Of a stretch of 52,623 nt of DNA, positions 25,019 through 33,626 are shown in pieces. The notes below the pieces were generated by a model. It was given only the letters and a program-made list of their open reading frames with translations. It had not been told where the DNA came from and did no database searches. The number at the start of each line of letters is the position of its first letter. Position 1 is the first letter of the stretch. The translations under genes and the position numbers were made by a program. The stretch covers positions 1 to 52,623 of the forward strand of contig NZ_VXKH01000008.1 in the NCBI RefSeq assembly GCF_008693065.1. Reading direction: 5' to 3'. The stretch is from Corynebacterium tuscaniense. GTDB taxonomy: Bacteria; Actinomycetota; Actinomycetes; Mycobacteriales; Mycobacteriaceae.

Positions 25019-26013
25019 CCGAGCCGAGCACTCCACCGTTGCAGGAAGAGCCGTTTCTGAAATCCGAGCCTCACACCGAGGGTGTGGACTACAACCGGAA
25101 GAAAACTCCACCGAAGAACCTGCCTGACGCGATGATCAAGGGCTTGCGCCCGAAGCAGTGGGTCAAAAACGTCCTGGTTTTGGCGGCCCCGCTGGCTGCG
25201 GGCACTGATTCCTTCACGTCCCGCACGGTGTGGGATATTGTGCTAGCGTTCATCGTGTTCTGCTTCGGTGCGTCCTCGATCTACCTGGTCAATGACGCGC
25301 GCGATGTGGAGGCGGACCGCGCTCACCCGACGAAGCGTTTCCGCCCGATCGCCTCTGGCAAGCTGCCCATTGGGTTGGCGTATGCGATGGCGGCAACGCT
25401 CATTGCGCTGGCCATCGGCTTGTCATTCCTGGCCTCCGATGGTGTGGCTTTGGCAACCGTCATTGGGGTGTACATCGTGTTGCAGCTGGGCTACTGCTTC
25501 GGCTGGAAGCACATCCCAGTGATTGATATTGCGCTGGTGTCCTCCGGCTTCATGCTGCGTGCCATGGCCGGTGGTGTCGCGGCGAATATTGAGCTCTCAC
25601 AGTGGTTCCTGCTGGTCGCGGCGTTCGGTTCGCTGTTCATGGCCTCCGGCAAACGCTACGCGGAACTGCTGCTGGCGGAGCGCACGGGCGCGAAGATCCG
25701 CAAATCGCTGCAAGGCTACACGCAGACCTACCTGCGTTTCGTGTGGACACTGTCCGCCACAGCCGTGGTCATGTCGTACGCACTGTGGGGCTTCACGCTT
25801 TCCGACGGCGTCGCCCCCGCCGAGGGTCTCTGGTACCAGATCTCCATGGTCCCCTTCATCATCGCCATCCTCCGCTACGCCGCCGAGGTGGATAGCGGCA
25901 ACGGTGGGGCACCGGATGAGATCGCTCTGGAAGACCGAGTTCTGCAGATGCTGGCCCTGCTGTGGATCTTCACCATCGTGATGGCCGTCTATGTGGTTCC
26001 AGCCATAAGTTAA
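25015..26013 (+). CDS. ubiA: decaprenyl-phosphate phosphoribosyltransferase
   Basis: A 332-residue integral membrane prenyltransferase of the UbiA superfamily. The catalytic Asp-rich motif is NDARDVEADRAHP, with KRFRPIASGKLP after it; the second motif lies in ASGKRYAELL. In this genus it transfers 5-phosphoribose from PRPP to decaprenyl phosphate, the first committed step to DPA, the arabinose donor used by AftB and the Emb proteins. Roughly eight or nine membrane segments. ATG overlaps the phosphatase stop; the aftB gene follows after 10 bases. Confidence 0.94.
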   Translation: MTEPSTPPLQEEPFLKSEPHTEGVDYNRKKTPPKNLPDAMIKGLRPKQWVKNVLVLAAPLAAGTDSFTSRTVWDIVLAFIVFCFGASSIYLVNDARDVEADRAHPTKRFRPIASGKLPIGLAYAMAATLIALAIGLSFLASDGVALATVIGVYIVLQLGYCFGWKHIPVIDIALVSSGFMLRAMAGGVAANIELSQWFLLVAAFGSLFMASGKRYAELLLAERTGAKIRKSLQGYTQTYLRFVWTLSATAVVMSYALWGFTLSDGVAPAEGLWYQISMVPFIIAILRYAAEVDSGNGGAPDEIALEDRVLQMLALLWIFTIVMAVYVVPAIS

Positions 26014-26023
26014 GATATCCCGC

Positions 26024-27838
26024 ATGGAAAAAAGCGCTCGTTCTTCGCTGCTCTTGTCAGCCCTCATAGCGGGCGCTTTCGCATTCTGGGGTGGTTTCAG
26101 CCGCCGTTGGATCAGCGATGACGGGCTGATCGTTCTGCGCACCGTGCGCAACATCCTGGCCGGAAACGGCCCCGTGTTCAACGTTGGTGAGCGCGTTGAG
26201 GCGAACACATCCACCCTGTGGCAGTACCTCATTGTTGCCTTCTCCTGGGTGCCCGGGATGAAGCTTGAGGACGTAGCGATGTGGCTGGCGCTTGCCTTCA
26301 CCGTCATCGCTGCGGTGGTAGGTACCGTTGCCGCGGGCAAACTCTGGGGGCAGCACGCGGTACTGCCATTTGGCATCATCATCTACCTTGCCCTGCCACC
26401 CGCCCGGGACTTTGCCACCTCCGGTTTGGAATGGGGGCTGTCCCTAGCGTGGCTGGCCGTGTGGTTCGCGCTGTTAGTGCGCTGGGCAGACCGATCAGAA
26501 AATCCCGCCACACTGTACTGGCTTGCCTTCTGGGCCGGCCTGTCATGGCTGGTCAGGCCAGAACTAGCCTTGTACGGCGGGTTGACCGGTATCCTGCTGC
26601 TTGCCCTGAACCGACGCAACCGGCGTCGCATTGGCGGAATTCTGGCTGCGGCGTTACCGTTGCCCGCGGCTTACACCATTTTCCGCATGGGCTACTACGG
26701 GCTGCTTACCCCGCACACGGCTGTAGCTAAGTCCGCCTCCGAATCCGCTTGGCGTACGGGCATCGCCTATGTATGGGACACCGTGCGCCCCTACGGGCTG
26801 CTATTGCCTATCCTCATCGCCGTCGTGTTCGGGGCGATGTTCACCTACCAGCGCGGCGGTAAACAGGCCCTGGTAGCCCTCCTAGTTTTCGGCTGTGGCG
26901 CGCTGCATCTTATATACGTGGTGAAAGTCGGAGGGGACTTCATGCACGGCCGCATGGTGCTGTTACCCCTCTTTGCCATGCTGCTGCCGGTGATGGCAGT
27001 GCCAGCCACGGTGGTCACAGGTGTGGCTACCGCGGGTCTTGTCATCTGGGCGGGCATAGTCATCTACCGCGGGCACGACTTGGGGTTTGATCCCTTTGAT
27101 GAAAATCCCGTGGACCTCACCATCGTGGACGAACGAGAATTCTGGACAGCCGTTTTACAGCGCGAATCCGGAAACCCGCCACGCTACGCCGAAGACTTCT
27201 ACGCCTCAGACATGATGCACGGATGGCCAGAAGCCTGGAACGAAATCCATGCCGATAAGGCCAACACCTCCGCTGTGGTGAGTCTCGTTCGTATTCAAGA
27301 CCATCCAAGCGTGTTCCAGTGGCAAACTCGCCCCCGCTTGACGGGGAAGGACGTACAGACAGACCTCGGACAAATGCCCCCCACGGCCTACCACATAAAT
27401 TTGGGTATGACCGGGATGCTATCCGAGCTCGATGACCGCATCCTGGACTCAGTAGGTCTGGCAACGCCACTCGCCGCGCGCCAACCACGACTGCCCGACG
27501 GGCGAATCGGCCACGACAAACAATTGCCGTTCCACTGGCAATTAGCGGATACGGGGGTGGATGTTGAGGGGCTGCCGGAGTACGTCGATAAGCAACTCGT
27601 ACGGCAAGCACGCGCAGCGCTGCGCACGCCAGATATCAATGAACTGATTGCCACCTACCGCGAACCCATGAGCGCCAAGCGCTTCGTGAAAAACATGGGC
27701 TGGGCAGTGACAAAGGGCCGCACACTCACTGTCAACGACCACCCCGATGTGTACCTTGATGCCAACACCCTCGAGCGCATCGCAGCCGGAGAAGACGTTG
27801 GGCTAGACGGCCCGCCTGTGTACTGGTTGAGCGAATAA
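26024..27838 (+). CDS. aftB: terminal beta-(1->2)-arabinofuranosyltransferase
   Basis: A 604-residue GT-C glycosyltransferase with about 8-10 membrane segments in the first 340 residues and an extracytoplasmic C-terminal domain. The first loop carries RWISDDGLIVLRTVRNI, the acidic pair expected of GT-C catalytic sites, followed by NVGERVEANTSTLW. AftB adds the terminal beta-1,2 arabinofuranose residues of arabinan to which mycolates are attached. Operon position directly after ubiA and before a mycoloyltransferase equals the known corynebacterial and mycobacterial order, which supports the name. Two small hairpins lie between it and the next gene. Confidence 0.92.
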   Translation: MEKSARSSLLLSALIAGAFAFWGGFSRRWISDDGLIVLRTVRNILAGNGPVFNVGERVEANTSTLWQYLIVAFSWVPGMKLEDVAMWLALAFTVIAAVVGTVAAGKLWGQHAVLPFGIIIYLALPPARDFATSGLEWGLSLAWLAVWFALLVRWADRSENPATLYWLAFWAGLSWLVRPELALYGGLTGILLLALNRRNRRRIGGILAAALPLPAAYTIFRMGYYGLLTPHTAVAKSASESAWRTGIAYVWDTVRPYGLLLPILIAVVFGAMFTYQRGGKQALVALLVFGCGALHLIYVVKVGGDFMHGRMVLLPLFAMLLPVMAVPATVVTGVATAGLVIWAGIVIYRGHDLGFDPFDENPVDLTIVDEREFWTAVLQRESGNPPRYAEDFYASDMMHGWPEAWNEIHADKANTSAVVSLVRIQDHPSVFQWQTRPRLTGKDVQTDLGQMPPTAYHINLGMTGMLSELDDRILDSVGLATPLAARQPRLPDGRIGHDKQLPFHWQLADTGVDVEGLPEYVDKQLVRQARAALRTPDINELIATYREPMSAKRFVKNMGWAVTKGRTLTVNDHPDVYLDANTLERIAAGEDVGLDGPPVYWLSE

Positions 27839-27882
27839 TTAGAAAACTTTTAGGCACCGTTGATAACATCGCGGTAACACTC

Positions 27883-27925
27883 CGCAGACAATCTGCGACA
27901 TATGGGGATGTAACCCCAAAAATTT
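27883..27925 (+). terminator. two short hairpins between aftB and the mycoloyltransferase
   Basis: CGCAGA/TCTGCG (27883-27897, 3-base loop) and GGGG/CCCC (27904-27917), the latter followed by AAAAATTTT. Together they may form a weak terminator or a leader structure for the downstream gene; no T-run of classical length is present. Confidence 0.35.
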
Positions 27926-27950
27926 TCCCGAAGATTTGAATGGTGACAAC

Positions 27951-28961
27951 ATGAACGCGACTCTCTCTGTGCGCCGCGCCCTGATCGCGCTGGTAACAGC
28001 AGTTGTAGCAGCGATGAGCATGATGCTCGTTGCGCCGAATGAGGCACAAGCCAACCCGCGCGGGTGGCTCCGCCCAGACGCAACAGGACACTGCCACTGG
28101 GACCCAGTTGGCTACTGGGTACAACGCTGCGATGTCTGGTCCCCGTCGATGAACCGCAACATCCCGGTACAAATCGTGCCGGCAGCACGCGGTGGCAACG
28201 CTGGCCTGTACCTGCTGGACGGCCTGCGGGCGACGGAAAAGACCAACGCCTGGTTCCAAGACGTCAACGCGGCCGCCATCTACGAGAACTCCAACATCAC
28301 CCTGGTTGCCCCAGTTGGTGGCGAAGGCTCCTTCTACGCCGACTGGACCGCCGACCCCAAGTACGGCAACGGCAAAACCTACCGGTGGGAGACCTTCCTC
28401 ACCCGCGAGCTGCCCGGCTACCTGCAGCAGCACTTCGGCGTAGCTCCGAACAACAACTCCATCATCGGACTGTCCATGGGCGGCACCGCCGCAATGAACC
28501 TGGCAGCCAAGCACCCGGACCAGTTCCGTCAGGTGCTCAGCTTCTCCGGCTACCTCACCACCACGCTGCCAGGCATGCAGACCCTCCTGCGCGTGGCCAT
28601 GCTGGACGCCGGCGGCTACAACATCAACGCCATGTACGGCTCCCTGCTCAGCCCGTCCCGCTTTGAGAACGACCCGTTCCTCAATATGCACGGCCTGCGC
28701 AACACCGACGTATACATCTCCGCCGCCAGCGGCATCCCAGGCCCGGCCGACGCCGGCTACCTGCCCCAGCACCAGCTGGCAGGCTCCGCCCTCGAAATCG
28801 GTGCACTGGCAAGCTCCCGCATCTGGGAAGGCAAGGCCCGCCTGACCGGTATCAACGTAACCACGGATTACCCGCCACTGGGCCTGCACAACTGGAAGGA
28901 GTTCGGCGGCCAGATGGTTAAGACCAAGGCGCGCGTACTCAACCACATGAATGCGTGGTAA
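27951..28961 (+). CDS. trehalose corynomycoloyltransferase, short form (antigen 85/Cmt family)
   Basis: A 336-residue exported alpha/beta hydrolase of the antigen 85/mycoloyltransferase family. Signal peptide at residues 1-34, ending in AQA-NPRG. Nucleophile Ser175 in GLSMGGTAAMN; catalytic His313 in GLHNW; DGLRATEKTNAW and VAPVGGEGSFYADW are diagnostic substrate-binding segments. It transfers corynomycolic acid from trehalose monomycolate to arabinan or another trehalose. ATG 27951 is used because it opens directly into the basic signal-peptide start; the frame extends to a TTG at 27936. It lacks the LGFP repeats of the second copy. A terminator follows at 29001. Confidence 0.93.
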   Translation: MNATLSVRRALIALVTAVVAAMSMMLVAPNEAQANPRGWLRPDATGHCHWDPVGYWVQRCDVWSPSMNRNIPVQIVPAARGGNAGLYLLDGLRATEKTNAWFQDVNAAAIYENSNITLVAPVGGEGSFYADWTADPKYGNGKTYRWETFLTRELPGYLQQHFGVAPNNNSIIGLSMGGTAAMNLAAKHPDQFRQVLSFSGYLTTTLPGMQTLLRVAMLDAGGYNINAMYGSLLSPSRFENDPFLNMHGLRNTDVYISAASGIPGPADAGYLPQHQLAGSALEIGALASSRIWEGKARLTGINVTTDYPPLGLHNWKEFGGQMVKTKARVLNHMNAW

Positions 28962-29000
28962 TCGCTTTACCACTTAACCGCGAGTGAGCTCGCGTGAACA

Positions 29001-29038
29001 GGTCCCTCCCAGGTGACTAGGAGGGACCTTTCGTTTGT
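29001..29038 (+). terminator. rho-independent terminator after the short mycoloyltransferase
   Basis: GGTCCCTCC (29001-29009) pairs with GGAGGGACC (29020-29028), followed by TTTCGTTTGTT. A strong 9-base-pair stem, ending the glfT2-aftB-mycoloyltransferase region. Confidence 0.85.
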
Positions 29039-29399
29039 TCGGAGCTGGGGTGCGGCAGAGCTTAACCTGAGCGCTATCCCGGGGCATTTGCGGGACCTTG
29101 CTTCACACTCTCCCCAGAGACGGTCGTACGTCCTGGGAAAAGCGAATTGAGGGTTAAGTAACAGAAAGTAGCGTCCAAAATCGGTGATGCGTACTAGCTG
29201 ATTTCGGGCGATGTCGAATTGCTCGATGTGGCACCCTTGGTCAAGATGGTCGCCGCTCGCGACGAGGTCGTGGCAGGGCTCTAGTCTCCGCCCGCCCGCG
29301 CCTCGTCATCGCGTCCTGGTCACCGCGCCGTAGTCATCGCGTTGCAGTGACCTTGCCCCGGTCAGCCTTTCTGGCGGCCGGGGCTTGTGTGTCCATGGG

Positions 29400-29451
29400 C
29401 TGGTTTGATTGTCCGGTTGGATGATCGGGTTGGATGACCCGGTTTGACGAT
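29400..29451 (+). repeat. four imperfect 13-bp tandem repeats
   Basis: Units CTGGTTTGATTGT, CCGGTTGGATGAT, CGGGTTGGATGAC and CCGGTTTGACGAT abut without gaps. They lie downstream of the HNH endonuclease gene. No function is evident. Confidence 0.6.
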
Positions 29452-29541
29452 CGCCCCGAACTGCGAACAGTGTCCTGGGGTTTTGCCCCGCGGCGATCGC
29501 GATAGTCCAACCGCACCACACAACCTGTTTTGGGCATGCGG

Positions 29542-29568
29542 AAAGGCCAGCTGTTGCTGGCTTTCTGT
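29542..29568 (-). terminator. bidirectional-looking terminator of the HNH gene
   Basis: AAAGGCCAGC pairs with GCTGGCTTT around TGTT. On the minus strand the stem ends in CCTTT, 32 bases after the HNH gene stop. Confidence 0.6.
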
Positions 29569-29599
29569 ATGTGGTGTGTGGTGGTGGTTTATTTGCCGT

Positions 29600-30703
29600 C
29601 TACCTGCCGTAGAGCAGCGTCATCGCTCCGTAGGGGTGGACAGTGTTGGGTACCAGGTGTCCGCGGGGTGATCGCCAGGTTGGTGTGCCTCGGATGTTTT
29701 CCACCCTGCCCCGGTGGGCATGTGCTGGGTCGTCGTCGTTGGTGCGGTTGTGATACCTACACAACATCGCCAGGTTATCCATATTCGTATGCCCACCTTT
29801 CGACCAAGCTGTGATGTGGTGGACCTCGCAGTTATCGGCAGCATGCCGACAATCCGGTACCGGGCAGGTTGGCATGGTGGCCCGTGCTAGGTCGCGTTGT
29901 TTCCGGTTGGCGAACCGTTGTGTGTCATACAGGTTGACCGCACCTTCCTGCGGGTGGAATAACGCCACCTCCAGGTGGTCGCCGTGATGCTGCGCTAAGT
30001 ACTCGGCTCCAGTCATGGTGGTGCCATCGGTTAGCCCCAGGATGGTGTCGTCGCCGTCACCGCCGATGATGTTGATGTGCTCGTCTAACGGGATGAGGAT
30101 CAGTGGTCGGGGCACAGCAGGGGCAATCCGCGATGGGGCAGCATCCCCTTCGCCTTCAGCATCAGGACGAAGACCCAGAATGCTCATTAATGCCTCATAC
30201 ATCTGTGGGCCGGCAGGACCTTCACCAGTGACTCTTTGACGAAGCGCGTACTCAATAGCTGCCATGTCTTTATCTGGCCCCATGACGTTCATAGGGCGGG
30301 ACTTTTCACGCGAGCGACCAAACCCCACTGTTGGCTCCGGGGCAGGCTTGTCCCCCTCCGGCACGATGTCCTCTGCCCGACGCTGAAGCGTCTTGTAATC
30401 CCCCTTAACGGAAAGCAGAGCAAGCCGTAGCTCCCATTTGTTGCCGGGGTCGTCGATCCCGGCAAGGCGGGTTTCGATAAGGACAAGCTGATCCAAGGAC
30501 TTCTGCGTGGAGCGTGCCACAGCTACAGCGTTTGCTTGTTTGCGGGTGAACGTTGTTTTGCCGTAGTAGACTTTGTGGACTTTGGTCCATTCGCGAATAC
30601 GAGCAGGGCTGCAGCCAACGGCGTTGAGCACCTGGGCATCGAAATGCTCCAGGGTCTCAATCGGGTTCGTCAGCCCTGCTACGAGTGCCGCAAAAGGATT
30701 CAT
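29600..30703 (-). CDS. HNH endonuclease signature protein (DUF222/13E12-like)
   Basis: A 367-residue protein with an N-terminal helical region like the DUF222/13E12 family and a C-terminal HNH nuclease module (CPVPDC, then CEVHHITAWSKGGHT and NLAMLCRYHN), including the paired cysteines expected to bind a structural metal. Such genes are multicopy and variable in Corynebacterium and Mycobacterium and often thought to be selfish or repeat-associated. The frame is open to 30940, but the upstream part is hydrophobic and non-coding in character; ATG 30703 (M-N-P-F-A-A-L) is preferred. It interrupts the two mycoloyltransferase genes on the opposite strand, suggesting insertion into the mycolate locus. 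Confidence 0.85.
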   Translation of the reverse strand: MNPFAALVAGLTNPIETLEHFDAQVLNAVGCSPARIREWTKVHKVYYGKTTFTRKQANAVAVARSTQKSLDQLVLIETRLAGIDDPGNKWELRLALLSVKGDYKTLQRRAEDIVPEGDKPAPEPTVGFGRSREKSRPMNVMGPDKDMAAIEYALRQRVTGEGPAGPQMYEALMSILGLRPDAEGEGDAAPSRIAPAVPRPLILIPLDEHINIIGGDGDDTILGLTDGTTMTGAEYLAQHHGDHLEVALFHPQEGAVNLYDTQRFANRKQRDLARATMPTCPVPDCRHAADNCEVHHITAWSKGGHTNMDNLAMLCRYHNRTNDDDPAHAHRGRVENIRGTPTWRSPRGHLVPNTVHPYGAMTLLYGR

Positions 30704-31157
30704 GCCGGTAACGCTAAACCGAAACCGGCAAACGCGCATCAAACGGCCGAAACGGCTTGTGGATAACACGAAACTATCCACAAGCCACGCGCGCCCAAAT
30801 ACGCGCCAGAACACGCGAAGAAGCCACAGATCCAGCACAAACAGCACGGTTCCCTGAATGACACAAAAAGTTAGGCCGCGCTCCACGCCTTGCCGGGCGG
30901 GCGGACGCCTGGGGGATCCCACGATGAACGGGTCATGCAACCGGAATCACGTGTTCACCACTAAACTCAAGTGGTCACAATATTCACGCCTTTCACTCGG
31001 CGTGTCTTTGGGTTAAAGTCTCAAGTGAAACTTAAACTTTGCCGCACAACGTAATTAAGTAACCGGCCCGGCCTAGGGGAGGGGAACCCCTGGGGTGGTG
31101 AGCTCCGGCATTTTGCCGTACCTTTTTGTTCGAATCAACCACTAAAGGGATACCTCC
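30704..31157. other. 454-bp control region between the HNH gene and the LGFP mycoloyltransferase
   Basis: No gene. It holds an inverted repeat CCACT-N7-AGTGG (30958-30974) flanked by TCAC/GTCACA, AT-rich promoter-like sequence (TTAAAGT, TTAAACT, 31012-31038), and a G/C hairpin AGGGG/CCCCT near 31074-31091. A small hairpin CGGCA-TTT-TGCCG (31107-31119) with a T5 run follows. The ribosome site AAAGGGAT precedes the next start. A long leader of more than 100 bases for the downstream gene is likely. Confidence 0.5.
31107..31129 (+). promoter_or_regulatory. attenuator-like hairpin with T-run in the mycoloyltransferase leader
   Basis: CGGCATTTTGCCG forms a 5-base-pair stem with a 3-base loop, followed after GTACC or TACC by TTTTT, about 30 bases before the start codon. 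The stem is short, so attenuation is only possible, not demonstrated. Confidence 0.3.
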
Positions 31158-33128
31158 ATGCGCTTGACACCACGACGTTTTCCCCGCAAGGCCTCTAAGG
31201 GCCAGATGCTTGCTATCGCCGCGGTCCCGACAGCTCTCGCTGTTGGTGTGGCCGTTGTACCGGCGGTTGCTCAGATCGGGTCTGCTGATCTGTCCAGCTC
31301 TTTGTCTTCTGGCCGTGGCCTTTCTGATGGTCTGCGTCCGTCGGACCCGCCACAACGTACTCCTATTGAGGTGGATGAGAATCCGCAGATTGAGGGTCTG
31401 CCTGAGGGGGTGACGGTTGATCGGATTGAGTGGTTGACGCAGCGTCGTGTGGCTGTGTTTATTAACTCTGCTGCGATGCCGGGTGAGCCTATCCAGGTGC
31501 AGATTCTGTTGGCAAGGGATTGGCATTCTAACCCGCAGGCGAAGTTCCCTGAGGTGTGGGCGCTTGATGGGTTGCGTGCGCGTGATGATGAAAATGGTTG
31601 GACCATCGAGACGAATATTGAGCAGTTTTACGCTGACAAGAACGTCAACGTGGTGCTGCCGGTGGGCGGCGAGTCCTCTTTCTACTCCGACTGGCAGAAG
31701 CCGGATAACGGTAAGCACTATATGTGGGAGACCTTCCTGACTAAGGAGCTGGTCCCGGTGCTGAATAATGAGTACCGTTCGAATGGTTCCCGCGCTGTTG
31801 TGGGTCTGTCTATGGGTGGGACCGCTGCTGTGAATTTGGCGGAGCGTAACCCGCACCTGTTCAACTTTGTGGGTTCCTTCTCTGGATACTTGGATACCAC
31901 CACGAGCGGTATGCCCATGGCGATTATGGCTGCTCAGAAGGATGCGGGTGGCTATAACTCTGAGGCGATGTGGGGTCCGGTTGGTTCCCAGGACTGGATC
32001 GACCATGATCCGAAGCTGGGTATCGAGGCGTTGAAGGGCAAGACTGTGTACGTCTCCTCGGGCTCGGGCAAGGATGATTTTGGTAACGCTGAGTCTGTGG
32101 CGAAGGGGCCGGCCAACGCGGCTGGTATGGGCTTGGAGGTTATCTCTCGCATGTCCACCCAGACTTTTGAGCGGTATGCGAAGCAGGCGGGTGTGCCTAT
32201 CATTACTCGCTACCGTCCGTCGGGTGTTCACTCGTGGGAGTATTGGCAGTTTGAGATGGCTCAGGCGTGGCCGTTTATCGCTGAGTCGCTGAGCATTCCG
32301 GAGGGGGATCGTGGTGCGCAGTGCAACCCGGTTGGTGCGATCAATGAGGCAACTAAGTCCGGTGTCATTGGTTCGTGTGTGAACAACGAGTATGACGTGG
32401 CTGGCGGCCGCGGGAAGGCTCAGGAGTTCCGTTCTGGCTCCGCGTTCTGGTCCCCGGAGACTGGTGCGCACGTGCTGATCGGCGCGATCTTGGCTAAGTA
32501 CAACGCTTTGGGTGGTCCGGCTGGATGGTTGGGCTTCCCCAAGACAAGTGAGCTGACCACGCCGGATGGCAAGGGCCGTTATGTCCACTTTGAGCGTGGT
32601 TCTGTCTACTGGACGCCGGAGACCGGTGCGCAGGCTATCCCGGGTGACATGTTCGCCGCATGGGGCAAGGGTGGCTACGAGGGTGGCCCGCTGGGCTATC
32701 CGGTGGCTGAGGCTGAGGCCGTGGGTGCTGGCTACGTGCAGAAGTTCCAAAACGGTTACCTGACCCGTAACCCGGAGGGCGTGGGCGAGGGCCACTACCA
32801 GGTCTTTGGTGCCATCGGTGCGAAGTATGCGGAGATGGGCACGGCGCGTTCTGATCTGGGCTACCCAACGAGCAATGAGAAGAAGATCAACGGTGGCTTC
32901 TTCCAGGAGTTCGAGCACGGTAATATCTACTGGTCCCCGGAGAGTGGAGCCCACGCGATTTACTACGGCAACATCTTTGATGAGTGGGGCAAGCACGGCT
33001 GGGAGCAGGGTCGTCTTGGCTGGCCAACGTCTGATATGAAGGATATTCCAGCTGGTGGTAAGACCATTACTTTCCAGCACGGCACGTTGGACGAGATCTT
33101 CGGTCAGGTCCGCGAGCGTAAGAACTAA
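31158..33128 (+). CDS. cmtA: corynomycoloyltransferase with C-terminal LGFP repeats (PS1/Cop1 type)
   Basis: A 656-residue exported enzyme. A basic signal peptide covers about residues 1-42 (ending near VVPAVAQ). A mycoloyltransferase domain spans about 90-385 with Ser218 in GLSMGGTAAVN and His358 in VHSWEYW. Then come four to five LGFP-type repeats (about 395-650; for example LGFPKTSEL, LGYPVAEAE, LGYPTSNEK, LGWPTSDMK with F-x-x-G-x-I/V-Y-W strands), thought to anchor the enzyme to the wall. Length and layout equal the major secreted PS1/Cop1 protein of C. glutamicum. It heads the row lipoprotein-cutinase-fadD32-pks13-accD and likely loads mycolate on arabinogalactan. Confidence 0.94.
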   Translation: MRLTPRRFPRKASKGQMLAIAAVPTALAVGVAVVPAVAQIGSADLSSSLSSGRGLSDGLRPSDPPQRTPIEVDENPQIEGLPEGVTVDRIEWLTQRRVAVFINSAAMPGEPIQVQILLARDWHSNPQAKFPEVWALDGLRARDDENGWTIETNIEQFYADKNVNVVLPVGGESSFYSDWQKPDNGKHYMWETFLTKELVPVLNNEYRSNGSRAVVGLSMGGTAAVNLAERNPHLFNFVGSFSGYLDTTTSGMPMAIMAAQKDAGGYNSEAMWGPVGSQDWIDHDPKLGIEALKGKTVYVSSGSGKDDFGNAESVAKGPANAAGMGLEVISRMSTQTFERYAKQAGVPIITRYRPSGVHSWEYWQFEMAQAWPFIAESLSIPEGDRGAQCNPVGAINEATKSGVIGSCVNNEYDVAGGRGKAQEFRSGSAFWSPETGAHVLIGAILAKYNALGGPAGWLGFPKTSELTTPDGKGRYVHFERGSVYWTPETGAQAIPGDMFAAWGKGGYEGGPLGYPVAEAEAVGAGYVQKFQNGYLTRNPEGVGEGHYQVFGAIGAKYAEMGTARSDLGYPTSNEKKINGGFFQEFEHGNIYWSPESGAHAIYYGNIFDEWGKHGWEQGRLGWPTSDMKDIPAGGKTITFQHGTLDEIFGQVRERKN

Positions 33129-33143
33129 GGAGTCACAACCCTC

Positions 33144-33611
33144 ATGCGTAAAGTCGCAGTATCTGTGTTCCTCGCCGTGGCTGGTTTGACGTTGGCTGCG
33201 TGTGGTGGGACGACCGTCGATAGTTCTGATGTGACCGCAACCCCGAGTGCGGTGACGAATTCCGCGACGAGTACCGCGCCCACCACAACGAGCACGAAGT
33301 CGAGCGAGAAGCGCCCGGAAGATGATGCTTTGGCAAATGAAGGTGCTGCGAGCGAGGTCTCCGATTTTCCGGAAAACACCCCGAAGCGCCCTGCGGAGGA
33401 GGAGGCTTACCTGGAAGCTCTACGGGAAGGTGGAGTGAAAATTGAGGGGACCGAAGATCAACTTTTAGCAACTGCCGGTACGTTATGCGGTGGTGAAACT
33501 ATCACTCGTGACGCGGTGGCTGGTCAGCTCATTGAGCAGCAGCGCACCTCACTTGACTATGAGCAGCTGATCAAGCTTATCGACGACGCCGCGCACGCCA
33601 ACCTCTGCTAG
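33144..33611 (+). CDS. secreted lipoprotein, DUF732-like
   Basis: A 155-residue exported lipoprotein: signal peptide with lipobox LTLAACGG, lipid-anchored Cys at residue 20, then a Thr/Ser-rich linker. A C-terminal helical domain (EEEAYLEALREGGVKIEGTE, then GTLCGGETI and HANLC) carries two cysteines likely joined by a disulfide. This resembles the DUF732 domain found in many mycobacterial exported proteins. It starts 15 bases after the mycoloyltransferase and 15 bases before the cutinase gene, in the conserved block found in other corynebacteria. Function unknown; a helper role in mycolate transfer is only positional inference. Confidence 0.8.
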   Translation: MRKVAVSVFLAVAGLTLAACGGTTVDSSDVTATPSAVTNSATSTAPTTTSTKSSEKRPEDDALANEGAASEVSDFPENTPKRPAEEEAYLEALREGGVKIEGTEDQLLATAGTLCGGETITRDAVAGQLIEQQRTSLDYEQLIKLIDDAAHANLC

Positions 33612-33626
33612 TTAGGAGGCGCGCAC

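Larger units (their letters stand above)
29039..29599. other. 560-bp gene-poor region with relic and tandem repeats
   Basis: No full gene. A plus-strand open stretch ending at the TAG at 29281-29283 would encode L-D-V-A-P-L-V-K-M-V-A-A-R-D-E-V-V-A-G-L; it begins after a stop and looks like the tail of a degraded gene. A GC hairpin (GCCCCGG/CCGGGGC, 29355-29384) and four imperfect 13-base repeats (29400-29451) follow, then the terminator of the HNH gene. Confidence 0.45.

Noticed and set aside
30957..30969. 13-mer ACCACTAAACTCA shared with 52177-52189
   Set aside because: Matches of this length are expected by chance in 52 kb and the surrounding sequences differ.
31129..31141. GTTCGAATC resembling a tRNA T-loop
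   Set aside because: The bases on either side cannot form the 5-base-pair T stem and no acceptor or anticodon arm is present.
31032..33080. 682-codon minus-strand open frame opposite the LGFP mycoloyltransferase
   Set aside because: It mirrors the strongly biased codon use of a highly expressed gene; its product has no domain features.
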